A DNA stretch of 64,000 nucleotides from Sternotherus odoratus (lineage: Eukaryota > Chordata > Testudines > Kinosternidae): positions 140,233,259 through 140,297,258 of the forward strand of contig JAVMKO010000003.1 of NCBI GenBank assembly GCA_032164245.1, written 5' to 3'. This document shows, in pieces, positions 45,306 through 57,909 of this stretch. The translations under genes and the position numbers were made by a program. The first letter of the stretch is position 1. Each line of letters opens with the position of its first letter. The notes under the pieces were generated by a model, which was not told the origin of the DNA, made no database searches, and worked only from the letters and a program-made list of their open reading frames with translations.

Positions 45306-48300
45306 TCACACTCACTCACACACCCTTTGAAGTTACAGATCTGTGACTTTGAAATGCAGGTCTAACAGACAATATTTTTCCCCTCGCCTTTGATTACTAT
45401 CACTGACACTGATAGGTGGCGTTACCCACAGATTACCTTGAGCTGCCAGTAGCACATCGTGGCCCCGAAAAGCTTTTGCTGCCACACACCCCAACTTCTC
45501 TTTTCTTGTTGCAACTGGGAAAAAATATTGCTTTTATTGAACATTATGGGGAACCTGATGTGCAAGGGTATTTTCACAGGTTATATTCACATACATGCCA
45601 AAACTGGCCAAAGTGGCTATTGATTTTGAGCCTGATATCTGGAGGGCAAGTTCTCAGCACTTTCTAAAAATCAGGTCCTTTTAAAGTGAATCCAGTCGGG
45701 CACACAAAAATTGGAACACCCAAAATCACTAGTCACTTCTGAGAGAGCCTGATCACTGGGTTCTGTTTCTCAGTATTGATTGACAAGGTGGTGGGCCTGA
45801 CTGTTATACCAAAAATTACTAATATTTATCTACAGGGGGTCAGTTTCTCACACACACACACACACACATTGCCTACCTGCATGTGCATAGTGATGACATA
45901 TGGTTCCATATGAATGACTTGAGCATGCAGACAATGAATACTAGCAGGTAGAAAGGTGGCATAGGACTGAGAACGAGGAGATCTCAGGTCTAATTCCAGC
46001 TCTGACACCGACTCCCTGCGTCACCTTGGACATGTTATTTATCCTGTGTCCATAATCAGTGGAATTACTCCTATCCTGCCATGGCACAGGTGTATACAGA
46101 TGAAATAAAAGTTATTCGTGCTTTTTAAAATCTCAAAAAAGGTTTGGTTCATTTTGTTACAGTTTTGGACAAAGACTTGGTAGGTTCTTATTTTATCTGA
46201 ACTGTCTCAGCCTACTCTTCAGAGGAGTTAAACATGGGCATGGGGAAAACAAGACATTCCCATCCTGCCTCTAAAGGCTATAGCTTAAGTCCATAATGTA
46301 GGACCAGACCCACAGCTCTTAGGGTACTTTAGGAGCAGCTCCAATTTATGTCACCTAGCTGCGTTCTCTGTTGTACAATACACTGGTTGTGAAGTGGTGT
46401 AGCACAGGGAGGCTAATCCCTGCCCCCGGTACCTCATCTCCTCCCCCACCCCCACTTGCAGTTGGCAAAGGACCCAGCTACATCACTTTGTGCCAGAAAG
46501 TTCCCCTGCAGCAGACAAATTCTCAGCTCTCTAGTTAGTGCCAGATTCCACCACTCTGCACCTCCTGCAATGCACAGTGGCCAGAGCTGGAGGAGAGACT
46601 CTGCACCATAATCTCTGCCCTACGGTGCTCACAAACTAAGTGGGCTATTGCTCTAATTCACGTTTCTGGTGAGGCTACACCTCAAGATGGAAGCTTGAGT
46701 TACAAGAGTTATTCTCGTTGTGCCCAGGTTGCTAGACTAACAAAAATAATGAATTAGCGAATCCATTATTTTTTTCATAGCATAGCAAACAGACAGATCA
46801 CTGGTAATTGACTATGCTTATGTCTGCCACCAGTAGAGTGTTGTGATTTAATATGTACATCTGCTATGCAGAGAATGCCTCTCCTGCAGAATGTTCACAT
46901 CAAATAATTACAACCCCAGATAAGATGCTTCCCATCATGGAGATTTCTCCTGCCTCAGAGATGTTGTGGGGTCAACACAAAAGGATTTGCACCCCTCCAA
47001 ATATGCATTAACTCCTTTCCTAAAATGTTTATAGTTTATAGTTTTTAAAAAATTGAGCAAAGTACAAGATGTTTGTTATTTTACATATCACTGTTCACAC
47101 ATAGCAGTGCAAGATGCCGATGCTAAGAAGGACTATGTTAAACTCATTTCGATCACATTCTACCCTATTCACATCTGAGACTGACAAGAATTTACAAAGT
47201 ACAATATTTCATATCTATCCTTTCCCTAGTCCATCCCTCCCCCTCCCACACACACACACAAACACAAGGACTCCCTCCGCCCCTATGGAAAATGCCTATA
47301 TGAATAAAAGTGCCTTAGAACAGCTTTTTATTTGGCAGCTGTATAACATTATGGACTCATTATCTACTTTGCGTGAGCTGGAATTAAAGTGCGCTAAGAA
47401 ATGAAGAAAAATGTTATCACATATCACACTGGGACAGACAACTTTAGAAAAGCCTCAGCAGTAAAGGAAGAAACCATTTGCTTTTCTCCTGTACCATTAG
47501 TATCATCAGACCGATTGCTCATTGTAAGGGTGAAGCTTTAAAGACATCTATTCAGGTAAATGCTGGCCAAAAAAAAAAAAGGAAAGAAAACCTGTACTTT
47601 CTCATTCATCAAAGCACAACTACTTTCAAAAGTAGCCTAGTAACACAGAAAGGACTTGAAAATCCACAAAGTCCAGCCACCTATGGAGTGATCATGTGAA
47701 AAAATGTCAAAGAATCACTTTTCTAAATGCTAAAGACAACTGCTACTGAGTGGTAAATACAAAATACTGTTTAATTGCAATTTTCAAAAATTCTTCCTGC
47801 TTTTCAGTCATTATAAGTCTGCCCCTCTGATGGAAATGGGAATTCTTTCCGTTTCAAGCCTGTACTCTCCTTTCATCGCAATGAGGACCTAATTCAGAGC
47901 TTTAAACTGTGTTCTGCAATGCATAATTAATCTGGCTTCATTGAGACCTGGACAAAAGACCCATTCAGTCTTCAGCTCCTTCCCCCTGAGATCTTGTTAT
48001 TTCTAAAAACTCCTGCCAGCTGGGCTGGAGGGAAATCTCAGCACTGTGGGAGAATGAACAAACTGCAGTCCTCTGTGGGATTTGAAGTAACTATCTGACT
48101 AAATTGGATTAGAAAGTAAGTAAGGGGAGGAGAGGGAAAGCTCATTCTGAAGTCGATAAAGCTCATCAAAACTATGAGAGAAACTATGCAAGTTCCTGTA
48201 ACAAAACGAAGGAAGCATTTTAAAACTTTAAGTGAGTCAGTATGTTGAAGACTGTTAGCAAGGATCATTGTTAGTATTTCAGAAAAACTGTTGTGTCTAC

Positions 48301-48687
48301 CTTTGGGTTTTGGCATTGCGATATTTGAATCAAAACCTGGCCTGCTTTACAAACCGTAATTCTTATCATTTCATGCCAGCAATTTGATAAATCTCTCTCC
48401 TGCTCGAATCTAAAATGTACGGAGAACATTTTTAAAAGTTAAGCTAAGCACATTGCAATTACAAGCCTCTTACCCAATACAACCTCTGGTACCCAGGGAA
48501 AAACAAAATTTGGTCACATTAAGAGCCAGCACCCTGCTTTTCTTTCCCTGAAGCTCATTTTTGACAGTCCATTAGTGATGCTGTCCAGATCACTTGGCCT
48601 CCTCTTGTATACTTCACCATAGTTTTGGCATGCATGGGCATGCAAATGAATATTGTTCAATTTACCATACGACTTTTTAGAGCACTC
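44056..48687. other. Long repeat-poor non-coding block
   Basis: About 4.6 kb with no gene. It contains an A run at about 44711-44727, a decayed gctgagcaccca palindrome at 45117-45190, a CT/CA tract at about 45280-45325, a CA tract at about 45850-45870, and a weak MIR listed separately. Open frames at 45416-45667, 47114-47404 and 48038-48316 show no domains. The section 47870-48680 is free of recognisable repeats. Confidence 0.45.
45951..46050 (+). mobile_element. MIR-like SINE fragment
   Basis: The phrases aggagatctcaggtctaatt, ccagctctgacaccgactcc and tgcgtcaccttggacatgtt follow the MIR order. Both ends are missing. Confidence 0.6.
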
Positions 48688-48952
48688 AGGCCGAGTTTAC
48701 AGTAAGCACGTAGGTTGACTCAGCTACGTTGCTCAAGGGTGTGAAAAATCCACACCCCTGAGCAGCATAGTTAAGGCAGCCTAACACCTGGTGTACACCA
48801 TGCTAGGTTGACAGAAGAATTTTTCCCTTGACCTTGCTACTGCCTCTAGGGGAGATGGATTATTTACACCAATGAAAGAACCCTCTGCGGGTGCAGCTAA
48901 TGTGTACACGGAAGCACTACAGCTGTAGCGTTTCAAATGTAGACAAGCCCAC
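48688..48952. mobile_element. Dispersed MITE (cacacccctgagcagcatag type)
   Basis: Its phrases aggttgactcagctacgttg, tccacacccctgagcagc, tgctaggttgacagaagaat, cctctaggggagatggatta and gtttcaaatgtagacaagcc occur in the same order in a common sauropsid MITE that I recognise. The termini ggccgagtttacag and tgtagacaagcc are weak inverted repeats. No target duplication is clear. It shares the tagacaagcc end style with 28531-28826. Confidence 0.75.
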
Positions 48953-49900
48953 AATGAAAAAGAATTACAGTTCTATTGGGAAGGTGGGTGGCTCACTGAG
49001 GTGTTACTACTTCTAATTCCTTTCCCCCCCCCCATGCTGCCCCCGCCCCAAAAACATGAAACTCGCTGTTCAGACTTCAAAATCTCTGAGCCAAATTCTT
49101 CGCAGTCACACTTGTGTAACCCCTGAGCACAGAATTTGGCCATCTAATTTCACAAATATTTAAGAAAAAAAGATCGCTTCACCATAATCATAACTTTCTA
49201 TATTTTGATATGCTGCATAGAGTGCAAAGTGTGTCATTGTGACAGCAACAAAAGGGAAAAGACAAGCTTATTGGATTTTACCTTCTACAGGGAAGAAATG
49301 AAATAAACATATATGGTAGGGCCAGTCCCCTTACAGGCAATGCTTCCACAGACGTCATCAGAACTGTAAAATACAAAAGCTGTAATAAAAACTGGATAAC
49401 TGGTTCTCTCTCTTCCTTCTCTTTTCTGTCTCTGATATACACCATGAAGCAGAGGGAGGTAAAATTCCTTAGGGAAGCACAGCTGTTCAGATCCATTCTT
49501 TCTGAACTTCCCTCCAGGATGAAGGACATTTGTCAAGGACACAGACACACCCAATTCTCTGCATAAAGGCCATGCAAGTCTCTAGGGACTCATACACTTC
49601 CATGATGTAAAAACTGGGTGTAGCAGTTTTCAGTGCTCTGTCTCCTAATAAGGAACCTCACGTGCAATATGAATAGTATACCCTTTTGATTTTACAAAAA
49701 TAGCTACTAAAAAGGGCATAAAAATGTACAACTATTTACAAATAATTGTCAAGACAATCCTAACTGGATAGCCAATTTTCAAATTGTGTTGTTACAAGTT
49801 TGTGTTTAGTTATGTTATTTTCCATTATTAATTATTATCATTAGGCCATTGTCAGAATAGTTGAGTTGTAAACAAACACGTGGAGAAGGGTGTAAGCAGT
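48953..49900. other. Non-coding sequence
   Basis: AT-rich, with no gene or repeat recognised. A C-rich tract lies at about 49023-49050. Confidence 0.5.
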
Positions 49901-51452
49901 CAATAGGGTGTACTTGGACTTTCAGAAAGCCTTTGACAAGGTCCCTCACCAAAGGCTCTTAAGCAAAGTAATCAGGCACGGGATAAGAGGGATCATGGAT
50001 CAATAACTGGTTAAAAGACATGGGGGGGAGGGTAGGAATAAATGGATAGTTTTCAGAGTGGAAAGAGGTAAATAGCAAGATCCCCCAAGGATCTGTCCTG
50101 GGACCCAGTGCTCTTCAATGTATTCATAAATTATCTGAAAAAAGGGGTAAAGTTTGCAGATGACAGTTAAGTGTTGGTAAATGCAAAGTAAAGCACACTA
50201 TGAAAAATAATCCAAACCATACGTACAAAATAGTTGGATCCAAAGTAGCTGTTACCACTTGGAGTCATTGCGGATAGTTAACATCTACACAGTGTGCAGT
50301 GTCAGTCAAAACAACAACAAAAAAACCTAACAGAATATGAGGAACCAATTGGAAAGTGGTTCTCAAACTTTTTCTATTGGTGACCCCTTTCGGACACCAG
50401 GCCTCTAAGCACGACCCCCCTTAAAGGTCAGGCTCGGGGGCAGGGCAGGGGCTGGGGCCGGGCGGGGGAGGGGGGGTGCCATCAGGGGCTGAGCTGGGGA
50501 GGTGTGGGTGTAGGGGTGCCAGCCCCCCAGGGCAGGGGCCGGGCTCAGGGGAGGGTGCCAGCAACCCCCCGGGACAGGGGACAGGGCCCTGGGTGCCGCT
50601 GGCAGCCCGCTGCGGCAGGGCCTGGGGCTTGGGTCTCTGCCAGCAGCCCGCCACAGCAGGGGCCGGGTCTGGGGCTCGGGGCTCCACCGGCAGGGGTCGG
50701 GGCCGGCTGCCGGCAGCAGGGGCTCGCGACCCCCACCTTGAGAACGAATGGGATAGATAATAAGACAGAAAATATCATAATGTCACTATATAAATCTATG
50801 GTATGTCCACACCTTGAATACTGCATTCAGTTCTGGTCACCGCATCTCAAAAAAGATAAAATTAGAATTGGAAAAGGTACAAAGAAGGCCACCAAAAATA
50901 ATTAGGGTATGGAACAGATTCCACGTGAGGAATGATTCAAAAAATGGACTGTTCAGCTTAGGAAAATAGACAACTAAGAGGAGAGATGATAGAGGTCTAT
51001 AAAAGTGAATAAGGGTACTGTTATTTACCCCTTCACATAACACAAGAACCAGTGGTGACCCAATAAAATAACAAGCAGTGGGTTTAAAACAAACATAACA
51101 AAGTACTTCTTCACACAACGCATATAGGCAACCTGTGGAGCTCATTGCCAGGGAATGTTGTGAAAGTCAAAAGTAGACCTGAGTTCACAAAAGAATTAGA
51201 CAATTTCTTGGAGGATGTGTCCCTCAGTAGTTATCAGCCAAGATGGTCAGGACCGGAAGCCCACGCTCTGCGTGTTCCTAAGCCTCTGACTGCCAGAAAC
51301 TGAGACTGGATGACATGGGATAGATCACTCAATAGTTGCCCTGTTCTGTTCATTCCCTCTGAAGCATCTGCCATTGGCCACTGTCGGAAGACAGGTTACT
51401 AGGCTTGGTGGACCATTGGTCTGATCAAATATGTCCATTCTTATGTAATAAT
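49901..51452 (+). mobile_element. CR1 LINE of a second tail type, interrupted by a hAT
   Basis: It begins in the palm region (gtgtacttggactttcagaaagc, encoding YLDFQKAFD-type residues), has internal deletions, is cut at 50356, resumes at gggatagataataagacaga and ends ttggtctgatcaaatatgtccat-cttatgtaat. That tail differs from the ggtcccttccag tail of the other copies, so it belongs to another CR1 subfamily. No long frame survives. Confidence 0.88.
50356..50745. mobile_element. hAT-like MITE inside CR1 (ggttctcaaact type)
   Basis: It starts gtggttctcaaacttttt and ends cccccaccttgagaac, so ggttctcaa is inverted at the ends. The interior is GC-rich, and both strands show wide but meaningless frames. 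An 8-bp target duplication is not exact here; eroded flanking CR1 bases could explain that. It interrupts a normal CR1 phrase (tgaggaaccaattggaaa...gggatagataataag). Confidence 0.78.
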
Positions 51453-54055
51453 GCAGGTATTTTATATTTTTCATGCTTGCAAATGAACCAGACTTTGAGG
51501 GAGAAAACCCCCAAAATGTAACAGAATTTTGCAAATCAGTGGAACTCTTTCAGGCAAAAATATGTTATTTCTTTCTACACCTTTAAAGTTACATGTAGGT
51601 AACAGTTCACATGCTGAACAAACATGAAAATGTTTATTATGTAAAATGCATTCAATAAACTATGACTTTACACTCGTCCTTTATTTTCAGAAGCATGGGG
51701 AAAAGTTATGTCAATGCCACCAGGCTTTCTTTCCCAACCAGCATAATATGGAGTGAGGGCAATGTGTTGTAACTAAAGGTCATACTCTCTCTTCAGTCCT
51801 TGGACTCATAATGCATGTTGAGGTACCACATTTGCAATTTTGACCTCAAGCAGTAACCCAATGGGTTTCTAATATAAACTTCTGCAGTGATCCTCCTGCC
51901 CCTTCTCAAGGGCACACTAAAAGAGTACATTGCCCACTTAACCAAAAGGTGAGAAGGAAGAAACCTGGATTAATGCATCCTGAATTATGTTTATGCTTTA
52001 GGATAGAGTTACTTGTATAGCTTCTGAGGTCCCCTACTGAGAATTAATTGGATTCCAAAGCAGGAGCTTTGACCTCAAGAAGAATCTCCATTGCCTGTCA
52101 GTAGGAGTAACAGGCCTCCGGCTACCAAGAGTGAAGTCAGGGCTTGGACTCTGCCAGGAGCTGCAGGACAGAAGGCCCTGCCCAAGAGGAAAGTGGGCAA
52201 AAGGCAGATATAAACCACATTTGCAACCTCTGGATTCTGGGCTGCTCTTGGAGGCCAGTGGGGTCTCCAACATAATTTAAAACATATGGCAGCCTTCCAA
52301 TGATGTCTATGGATTGCTCTTCAGTCCGCAGCAGCTCATAATCTCCTGTGTAGTTCTGCACACTATGGCTCCACCCACTCCAACCCCATCAGTCTATTCT
52401 GATATGCCCCCTGGATTGTGTGTGGGACTTCTTTCCTTGAACCTAACAGCCCCTGTATGCCACCAAAGCAGTCTATAGGGATTGGAGCAGAATGGAATAA
52501 TTTACCAAATTATTGGACCAAATGTATTTACCAAAATGTATCAGCCACCTGATTTTTGTGACAACAGCAACAACAACAAAAAAGAAGAGCTTCCCCCCCC
52601 CCTTTTTGTGCTGTCCTATAATGAACTCAATTGAAGTTTGAGGTTTTGTAGGCTTTAGACCACTTGTGTTTAAAACAAAGAACTGCTTTTTTCCTGCAGT
52701 ACTTCATTACTTTCAGCCATGACCATGAAATGCAAAAGAACAAATAATAGACACAAAACTAGGTTAAAAGTAAATGTAACCCTTTTGCCAGGTGCAGCCA
52801 GAAGCAACAAGGGCCGGGTTCAGTATGTAGGGGGTTCCTTTTCAACAACACAACCTAAAACTGGATCGAGCCCCCACCCAGTGACCTGGGACAATTTCAC
52901 ACTACCCCCGAGTGCCTCTAAGAGGCAATACTTCCCCTCTCACAAGCACAGTCTGAGTGTTGCAAAAACTTTTAATAAAAGGAGGGAATTAAGTCAGCAC
53001 TGATTTGGGAAAACACCGCAACTAGGGTTGATATACACAAACAATGAGCAAAAGACCCAGCCCCAAGTAAGTTGGGCAGTGTCCTTTTCCCCTCAGGTTC
53101 TTAAGTCCAGCAACCCAAAAGTCCCTTTAACACGCCCATCCCTTCTCTGCACCCCACTCACAGTTGCTGTCCTTGGCCAGTGCAGCCTCAGAGGATTCAC
53201 CTCCCACTCTGTGTGGAGGGCAGGGTAAGGAGACACCGTACATGCTCCACTGCTCTGGCACTCGCTCATCGCCCCAAGAGCCAATTGCCGCACCTCTGCA
53301 TGGCTCTGCTCTGGCCCTCTCCACCAGCCCTCCTGCTTACCACACACATCTCCACCCACCACTTGCTACCTCTCTCCCCCAGCTGTTTACTCACTAAGAT
53401 GTCTTCAGGGCCCCACACACACACACTTAACAAAGCTCTCAGTGGTTTCAGCAGTTAGTCTCCTGCAATAGAGACACTGTCTCAAAGTAGGTCTGATACA
53501 TGGACTTTGGTATCAGCAACTTCAGCTCTACAGTATATAATACGACTCTCATTTGAATCTAAACTACCTCTTTTATTATACCATGGAAAGAAAAAAAGTC
53601 AAATAGTGTCTAGAACCCTTAAACAAGACCCACCCCCACCAGATTCAAGGACCTACCTCCACTCTCTCTTAACTCACTGGGCTTTGGAACCCATGTCCCC
53701 TGCCTACTGAGTGCCATTCAGTTGAGGGTGAGTCCCTCCATTGGGGTATGCCAGGTACAGTTCTGCTGCCTTCAGTTCACACAACAAGGATAACCACGCT
53801 TTATTACTCCTGCTCCAATAACAAGGAGACCAGCCACAAGTGATCATTTGGGCAAGCAGGCCCATCATGCTGTGCACCTAGGCAGGGTGGGTGTGTCCAT
53901 GCAAACAAGATCAGCTTCTAAAATCTTTTTCCACAGCTCAACACTAGGGGAGAGCTCATTCAGACTCCGCTTACATAAATAATATGGAGCTAAAAATAAA
54001 TTTTCCTACCTCCAATCTGTAATACTCAGCACTACAGATGGAAGTGCCTAGATAA
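51453..54055. other. Non-coding block with a possible old LTR
   Basis: No gene is supported. At 52775-53830 there is a long C-rich, gene-free tract with ttttaataaaag near 52970, and ctttattactcctgctcc near 53808 which gives AATAAA on the minus strand. It may be an old LTR-type repeat, but I could not define ends. Frames at 53093-53362 and 53180-53458 oppose each other and lack motifs. Confidence 0.4.
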
Positions 54056-54059
54056 TAAT

Positions 54060-54236
54060 ATCTATTTCTTAGTGTTTTCCATACATAGACCTCAAAGTTC
54101 ATTACTATCCCCTTTTAAAAAATGAGGAAACAGAGGGGAAGGTTACACAACTGGCTAGTGGCACAGCCAGAACTAGAACCCTGGCTCCCAAATCCCCATT
54201 CAGTGCCTTGTCTGCTGGGCCACGCTCTCGCCTACT
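54060..54236 (-). mobile_element. MIR-like SINE
   Basis: Plus-strand text ttttaaaaaatgaggaaaca, gaggggaaggttacacaact and gccagaactagaaccctggc is the complement of the MIR body and its tRNA-like head (the B-box-like ggttctagttctgg reads on the minus strand). Confidence 0.7.
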
Positions 54237-55081
54237 GTGCTTGATGGGAGCTGCCAATTTTGATAATCTGGGCCCTTGTCTTTTCTTGCCCCCTAGCCCT
54301 AACATTCTGAACATTCATCTTAGGTAGCATGCATGCTATATCTTGACAGTGTCTGTAGACTACCGGGGTGGATTACAGAGGAAGATCAATGCAAAAGTAA
54401 CAGCTGATTTTACTAAAGGATTTGACTTGCCCGTTGAAAAAACACTAACACCAGTTTTTCACCAGTTTATTTTAATTACATATCAAGAAGCTTGCAAAAG
54501 TTCAATGGCTATTGAAGTACCATATGACTTATAGACTCACTTCATGCTCTAAACCTCAAAAAGTAACCCTGCACCTTTCAGTCAACCTCTTATCACTTCT
54601 GCTTCAGCATATCTGATACTTGCTCAAGATCCACTTACTGCCTGATAGACTAGGAACAGGCCAGTCACTGTCCTTCCCTAATGTCCACTCCACATTCAGA
54701 ACGTACACACAGAGAGTGTAATTTTTGAGCCTGCTCCCTTCCCTTTGTCCCTCTTCTGTGGGGCTTCTGTAAATCAAAATCAAGATTTTTCAGATTCAAT
54801 AGTGCCCAAGAGACCTTCAAGATCATATTTTAAAATGTAGGTCCAATTCTCCTCTGACTTACACCAGTGTAACTCTATTGTCTTCAGTGGACTCATTCCA
54901 GATTTACACTGAAGAAAATGGAAGAAAAAAATCAGGCACTTATATTTTCCAAAGTAGGCAGAAATCTGCCATACAGATCCATATGCTAATTTTATAAAAT
55001 AATTTTATATGAGATTTCCAAAAATGCACCAGTACTGAATGAAGACACAGAAGAATTCTAAAACAGGCCTGGATATCCCAG
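54237..55081. other. Non-coding sequence with a fossil repeat
   Basis: At 54838-54920 the phrases ctgacttacaccagtgtaac and ttccagatttacactgaag belong to the gagttacaccagt type of old palindrome. Nothing else is recognised. Confidence 0.5.
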
Positions 55082-55089
55082 ACTGTCTG

Positions 55090-55774
55090 CAGGGCTAGAT
55101 TAATGCAGGAGCTTTAGGATCTGCAGCCCAGGGCCTCAGGCAAAGGAGGGCCCTGCAGGCCAGATGCAGTCTGCTGCTTCTTTTCATCCAGCCCGTGGCA
55201 AGTCTCCACACTGCGAGCCAGACACCAGTCCCTGAGCCTCGGCACCCTCCTCCCATACTCCCATCGAGGGCTAGAGACACAAATACCTGCTCAGCAATGT
55301 GCCCCTGCAGCCCCTAGGTGAGGAGCGTCCAGGGAATCTCTGCATGCTTCCCTGCCCTCGGTGCTGACTCTGCAAATCCTATTGGCTGGGTACCGTGGCC
55401 AATGGAAGTTGTAGGGGCAGCACCTGTGGGCACAGGCAGCGTGCACTGCACAGAGAAGCCTGGCCCCTCTGCCTAGGGGCTGGACATGCTGGCCACTTCG
55501 GGGAGCAGAGCAGCGTGGATCCTGCCTTAACCCTGCTGCGCTGCTGACCAGGAGTCACCTGAGGTAAGCACCTCCTGGCCGGAACCTGCACCCCACTCCT
55601 CCTCCTGCATCCCAACCCCCTGTCCCAACCCTGTCCCCCCCAGAGCCAAACTCCCCCCCCCAAGCTGGACCTGCATACACACACACCTCGCACCCCAATC
55701 TCTGCCCCAGCCCTGAGCCCTTCCCCCACAAAACCTAATAGCCCCAGGCCCACAGGAGAGTTAATCCGGCCCTG
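55090..55774. mobile_element. hAT-type MITE, 685 bp, perfect target duplication
   Basis: It starts cagggctagattaatgcagg and ends gagagttaatccggccctg. The exact direct repeat actgtctg lies at 55082-55089 and 55775-55782. The interior is GC-rich with many CCCC runs. The open frame 55379-55831 on the minus strand runs out of the element and is not a gene. Confidence 0.94.
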
Positions 55775-55782
55775 ACTGTCTG

Positions 55783-56972
55783 TAGCTCCACTGTGTTTCA
55801 AAATGTGTCCCCCATAAACTACAAACTGCATGAGCTCACATAGACCATCTGTTCCTAATCTAAACCATTGAAAAATAACAGCTTACCAAAGTTTGAGCCT
55901 AGGAAAAGAAGTTACTCAATGTTTTCAAGCAAGTCTAAATTAGGCATCAAAAAACCGAAATGTTGCCTAATAAAATAGGAAAATTAATGTGAGGCTCTCA
56001 CTCAGCTATGTTTAATTGTGCATATGAAATAACTCCAGGATGTAGAACTGCTAACTTCAAAGTTCTGATCTAATGCTCCTTTTAATCATGCTGAAATCTG
56101 TGGTTTATATATTCATGCATTAAAACCTAAAGTAAAGCTAAGGATAAAGAGCTACAGAAAAAAATTAGAGGCATAAGTGTAATATTGGCCCAAAGCCTCT
56201 ATGGTTCTTGTACTTGTAAACTGGTTCTTGTTATTTTTACAAGCATGTTCTTGTCCAGTATTAAGGCAACGTCAATTATATCCAGAGGGAAATGTCTCAG
56301 CTTGTCAACTTCACTGACAATGACATTGGGAGCCAGGTGACACTGCAAGGATAGGGGAAAGCTATTTTGTGTTCCATATAAGTTAAAACCTGCAGGGTTT
56401 GTTGGTTTGTTTATTTAAACTAGGCTTAAGATCAAATATTTTCCACACAGAGATAGAGGGGGTGGAAACTGATGGATCAGATCCTCTGTCCACAAAATAT
56501 TACATTGGAACACCTTCTGTTGAAAAGAAGTGGCATCAACAATAGGGTTTAACAACTTTACCAATGCTATAAACAGAAAACAAAGTGAGCTAAGGGAGCT
56601 TTTGTCAACTGATATATCTCAAAAGCGATAAAGAGTCTTGTCGCACCTTATAGACTAACAGCTCAGTGACTGAATTGGGAGGAAGAGAAGTAACAGCATT
56701 CTTCCTAAATAAGCAATAGTATGTTCCGGTTTTATCTCAACACTCGGAGCCAATTTATGGCCCAAATCCTTCTTCCCATAAAACTTCTACTGTATGTTTT
56801 CTCCATTAATAGAATGCACTAAAATGGCCCCAATCCTTCCACAATTGCCCTTTCACTTTCCATCACGTCTGCTGTTGATGGGAGAGAAGTTGGAGATCAT
56901 CACCAGAGCCACGTACTTAAGCTATGGAAATCTGATCTTTAAGCATGCATGGTGTTTGCATATTTATATGAG
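55783..56972. other. AT-rich non-coding sequence
   Basis: No gene is seen. A short retroelement-tail fragment lies at 56624-56666 and is listed separately. Confidence 0.5.
56624..56666 (-). mobile_element. Short fragment of the ggcaccttaaagactaac tail
   Basis: The phrase gataaagagtcttgtcgcac followed by cttatagactaac matches the core of the tail repeat in the same orientation as 58026-58166. Confidence 0.7.
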
Positions 56973-57461
56973 TGTCACCGGGTGGCTTGCCCTTGAGGGC
57001 TTGGGGCTAGCCAACCCTCATTAGAAGGCATACCTGGGCTGGATCAAGTAATTCACTATAAAAGGCAGCAGCTGGCTGAAGTAAAGGAAGAGTAGAGGAC
57101 ACTGAAAGCAGGGAAGACCCTTCTGCAGGGAAGACCCTTCTACACCAGAGGGTTTGAGAACCAGAAGCTCCAACTAGGTAGGGCTTGGAAATGGCCTGCT
57201 AAAGCTGAAAAGGCTCCAGGTAGGTCTGGGAGTAGGGTGTGGCTGACAAGAGGAGGACCCCGGGGCCAGAAAGCTTTGCTCCAACAGAGAGGGCTGGGAG
57301 TAGTGGCTTTGGGTGGAGCACATTGTGACAGAGGAAGAGCTCTGGGTGTGGCACAAGAAGCAGGGTTGAGTAGGAATATTTGTATGTTCTGATTATGGAT
57401 TTTATTTTGCGGACTCTGAGGACCGTTTGAACCATTTCTGTTATTAAACCAGCTGTGGGTG
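56973..57461 (+). mobile_element. Possible LTR-like unit
   Basis: It begins tgtcaccgggtggcttgccc, has a strong TATA-like tataaaag at 57057-57064 with a GC-rich transcribed segment after it, and holds ttattaaacc near 57440. A 22-bp-scale tandem phrase, gcagggaagacccttct, occurs twice at about 57106-57140. No CA end or target duplication is confirmed. A promoter of another kind is possible. Confidence 0.35.
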
Positions 57462-57909
57462 TGTAAGGGTTAGTTGTTTATGTTCACCATTTTGTTGAAT
57501 TGCCATCTTGGATTCACACAAGTTGTTTGCACTCCATTTTGAGTGTCCTTCTTGTTAGAACTTTGGTGCCTTTTTCTCCAAAGGGTGGGAAGAAAGGGTT
57601 GGAAAAGGGAATGTGACTAGATTGTATAAATAGCCACTGCTCCCAACACAGAGTGCTGTCCAGCTGAGATGCATCCCGTGTCCCATTTCTTTGCACGTGC
57701 GTTGTGAGTCAAGAGCCATCATTGTTACTTACGTGGAAGACCATCTCCTGTATCCAGATCCATGCTCCTCCTATGTCCCACCAGAGCGCAGTTGAAGATC
57801 CAGATTTGACAGGTAGCTGTGACAGAAATGAGACACATCCAGCTGTTTGCTCATCTTCATCCGTGGGCCAGAAGTTATCTACCTGCAAGTAATGTTGTAC
57901 TAGTATGCC

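Noticed and set aside
50421..50687. Proline-rich 88-codon minus-strand frame
   Set aside because: It is in the GC-rich interior of the hAT-like MITE at 50356-50745.
55379..55831. 150-codon minus-strand frame
   Set aside because: It lies mostly in the hAT MITE at 55090-55774 and reads through its right end.
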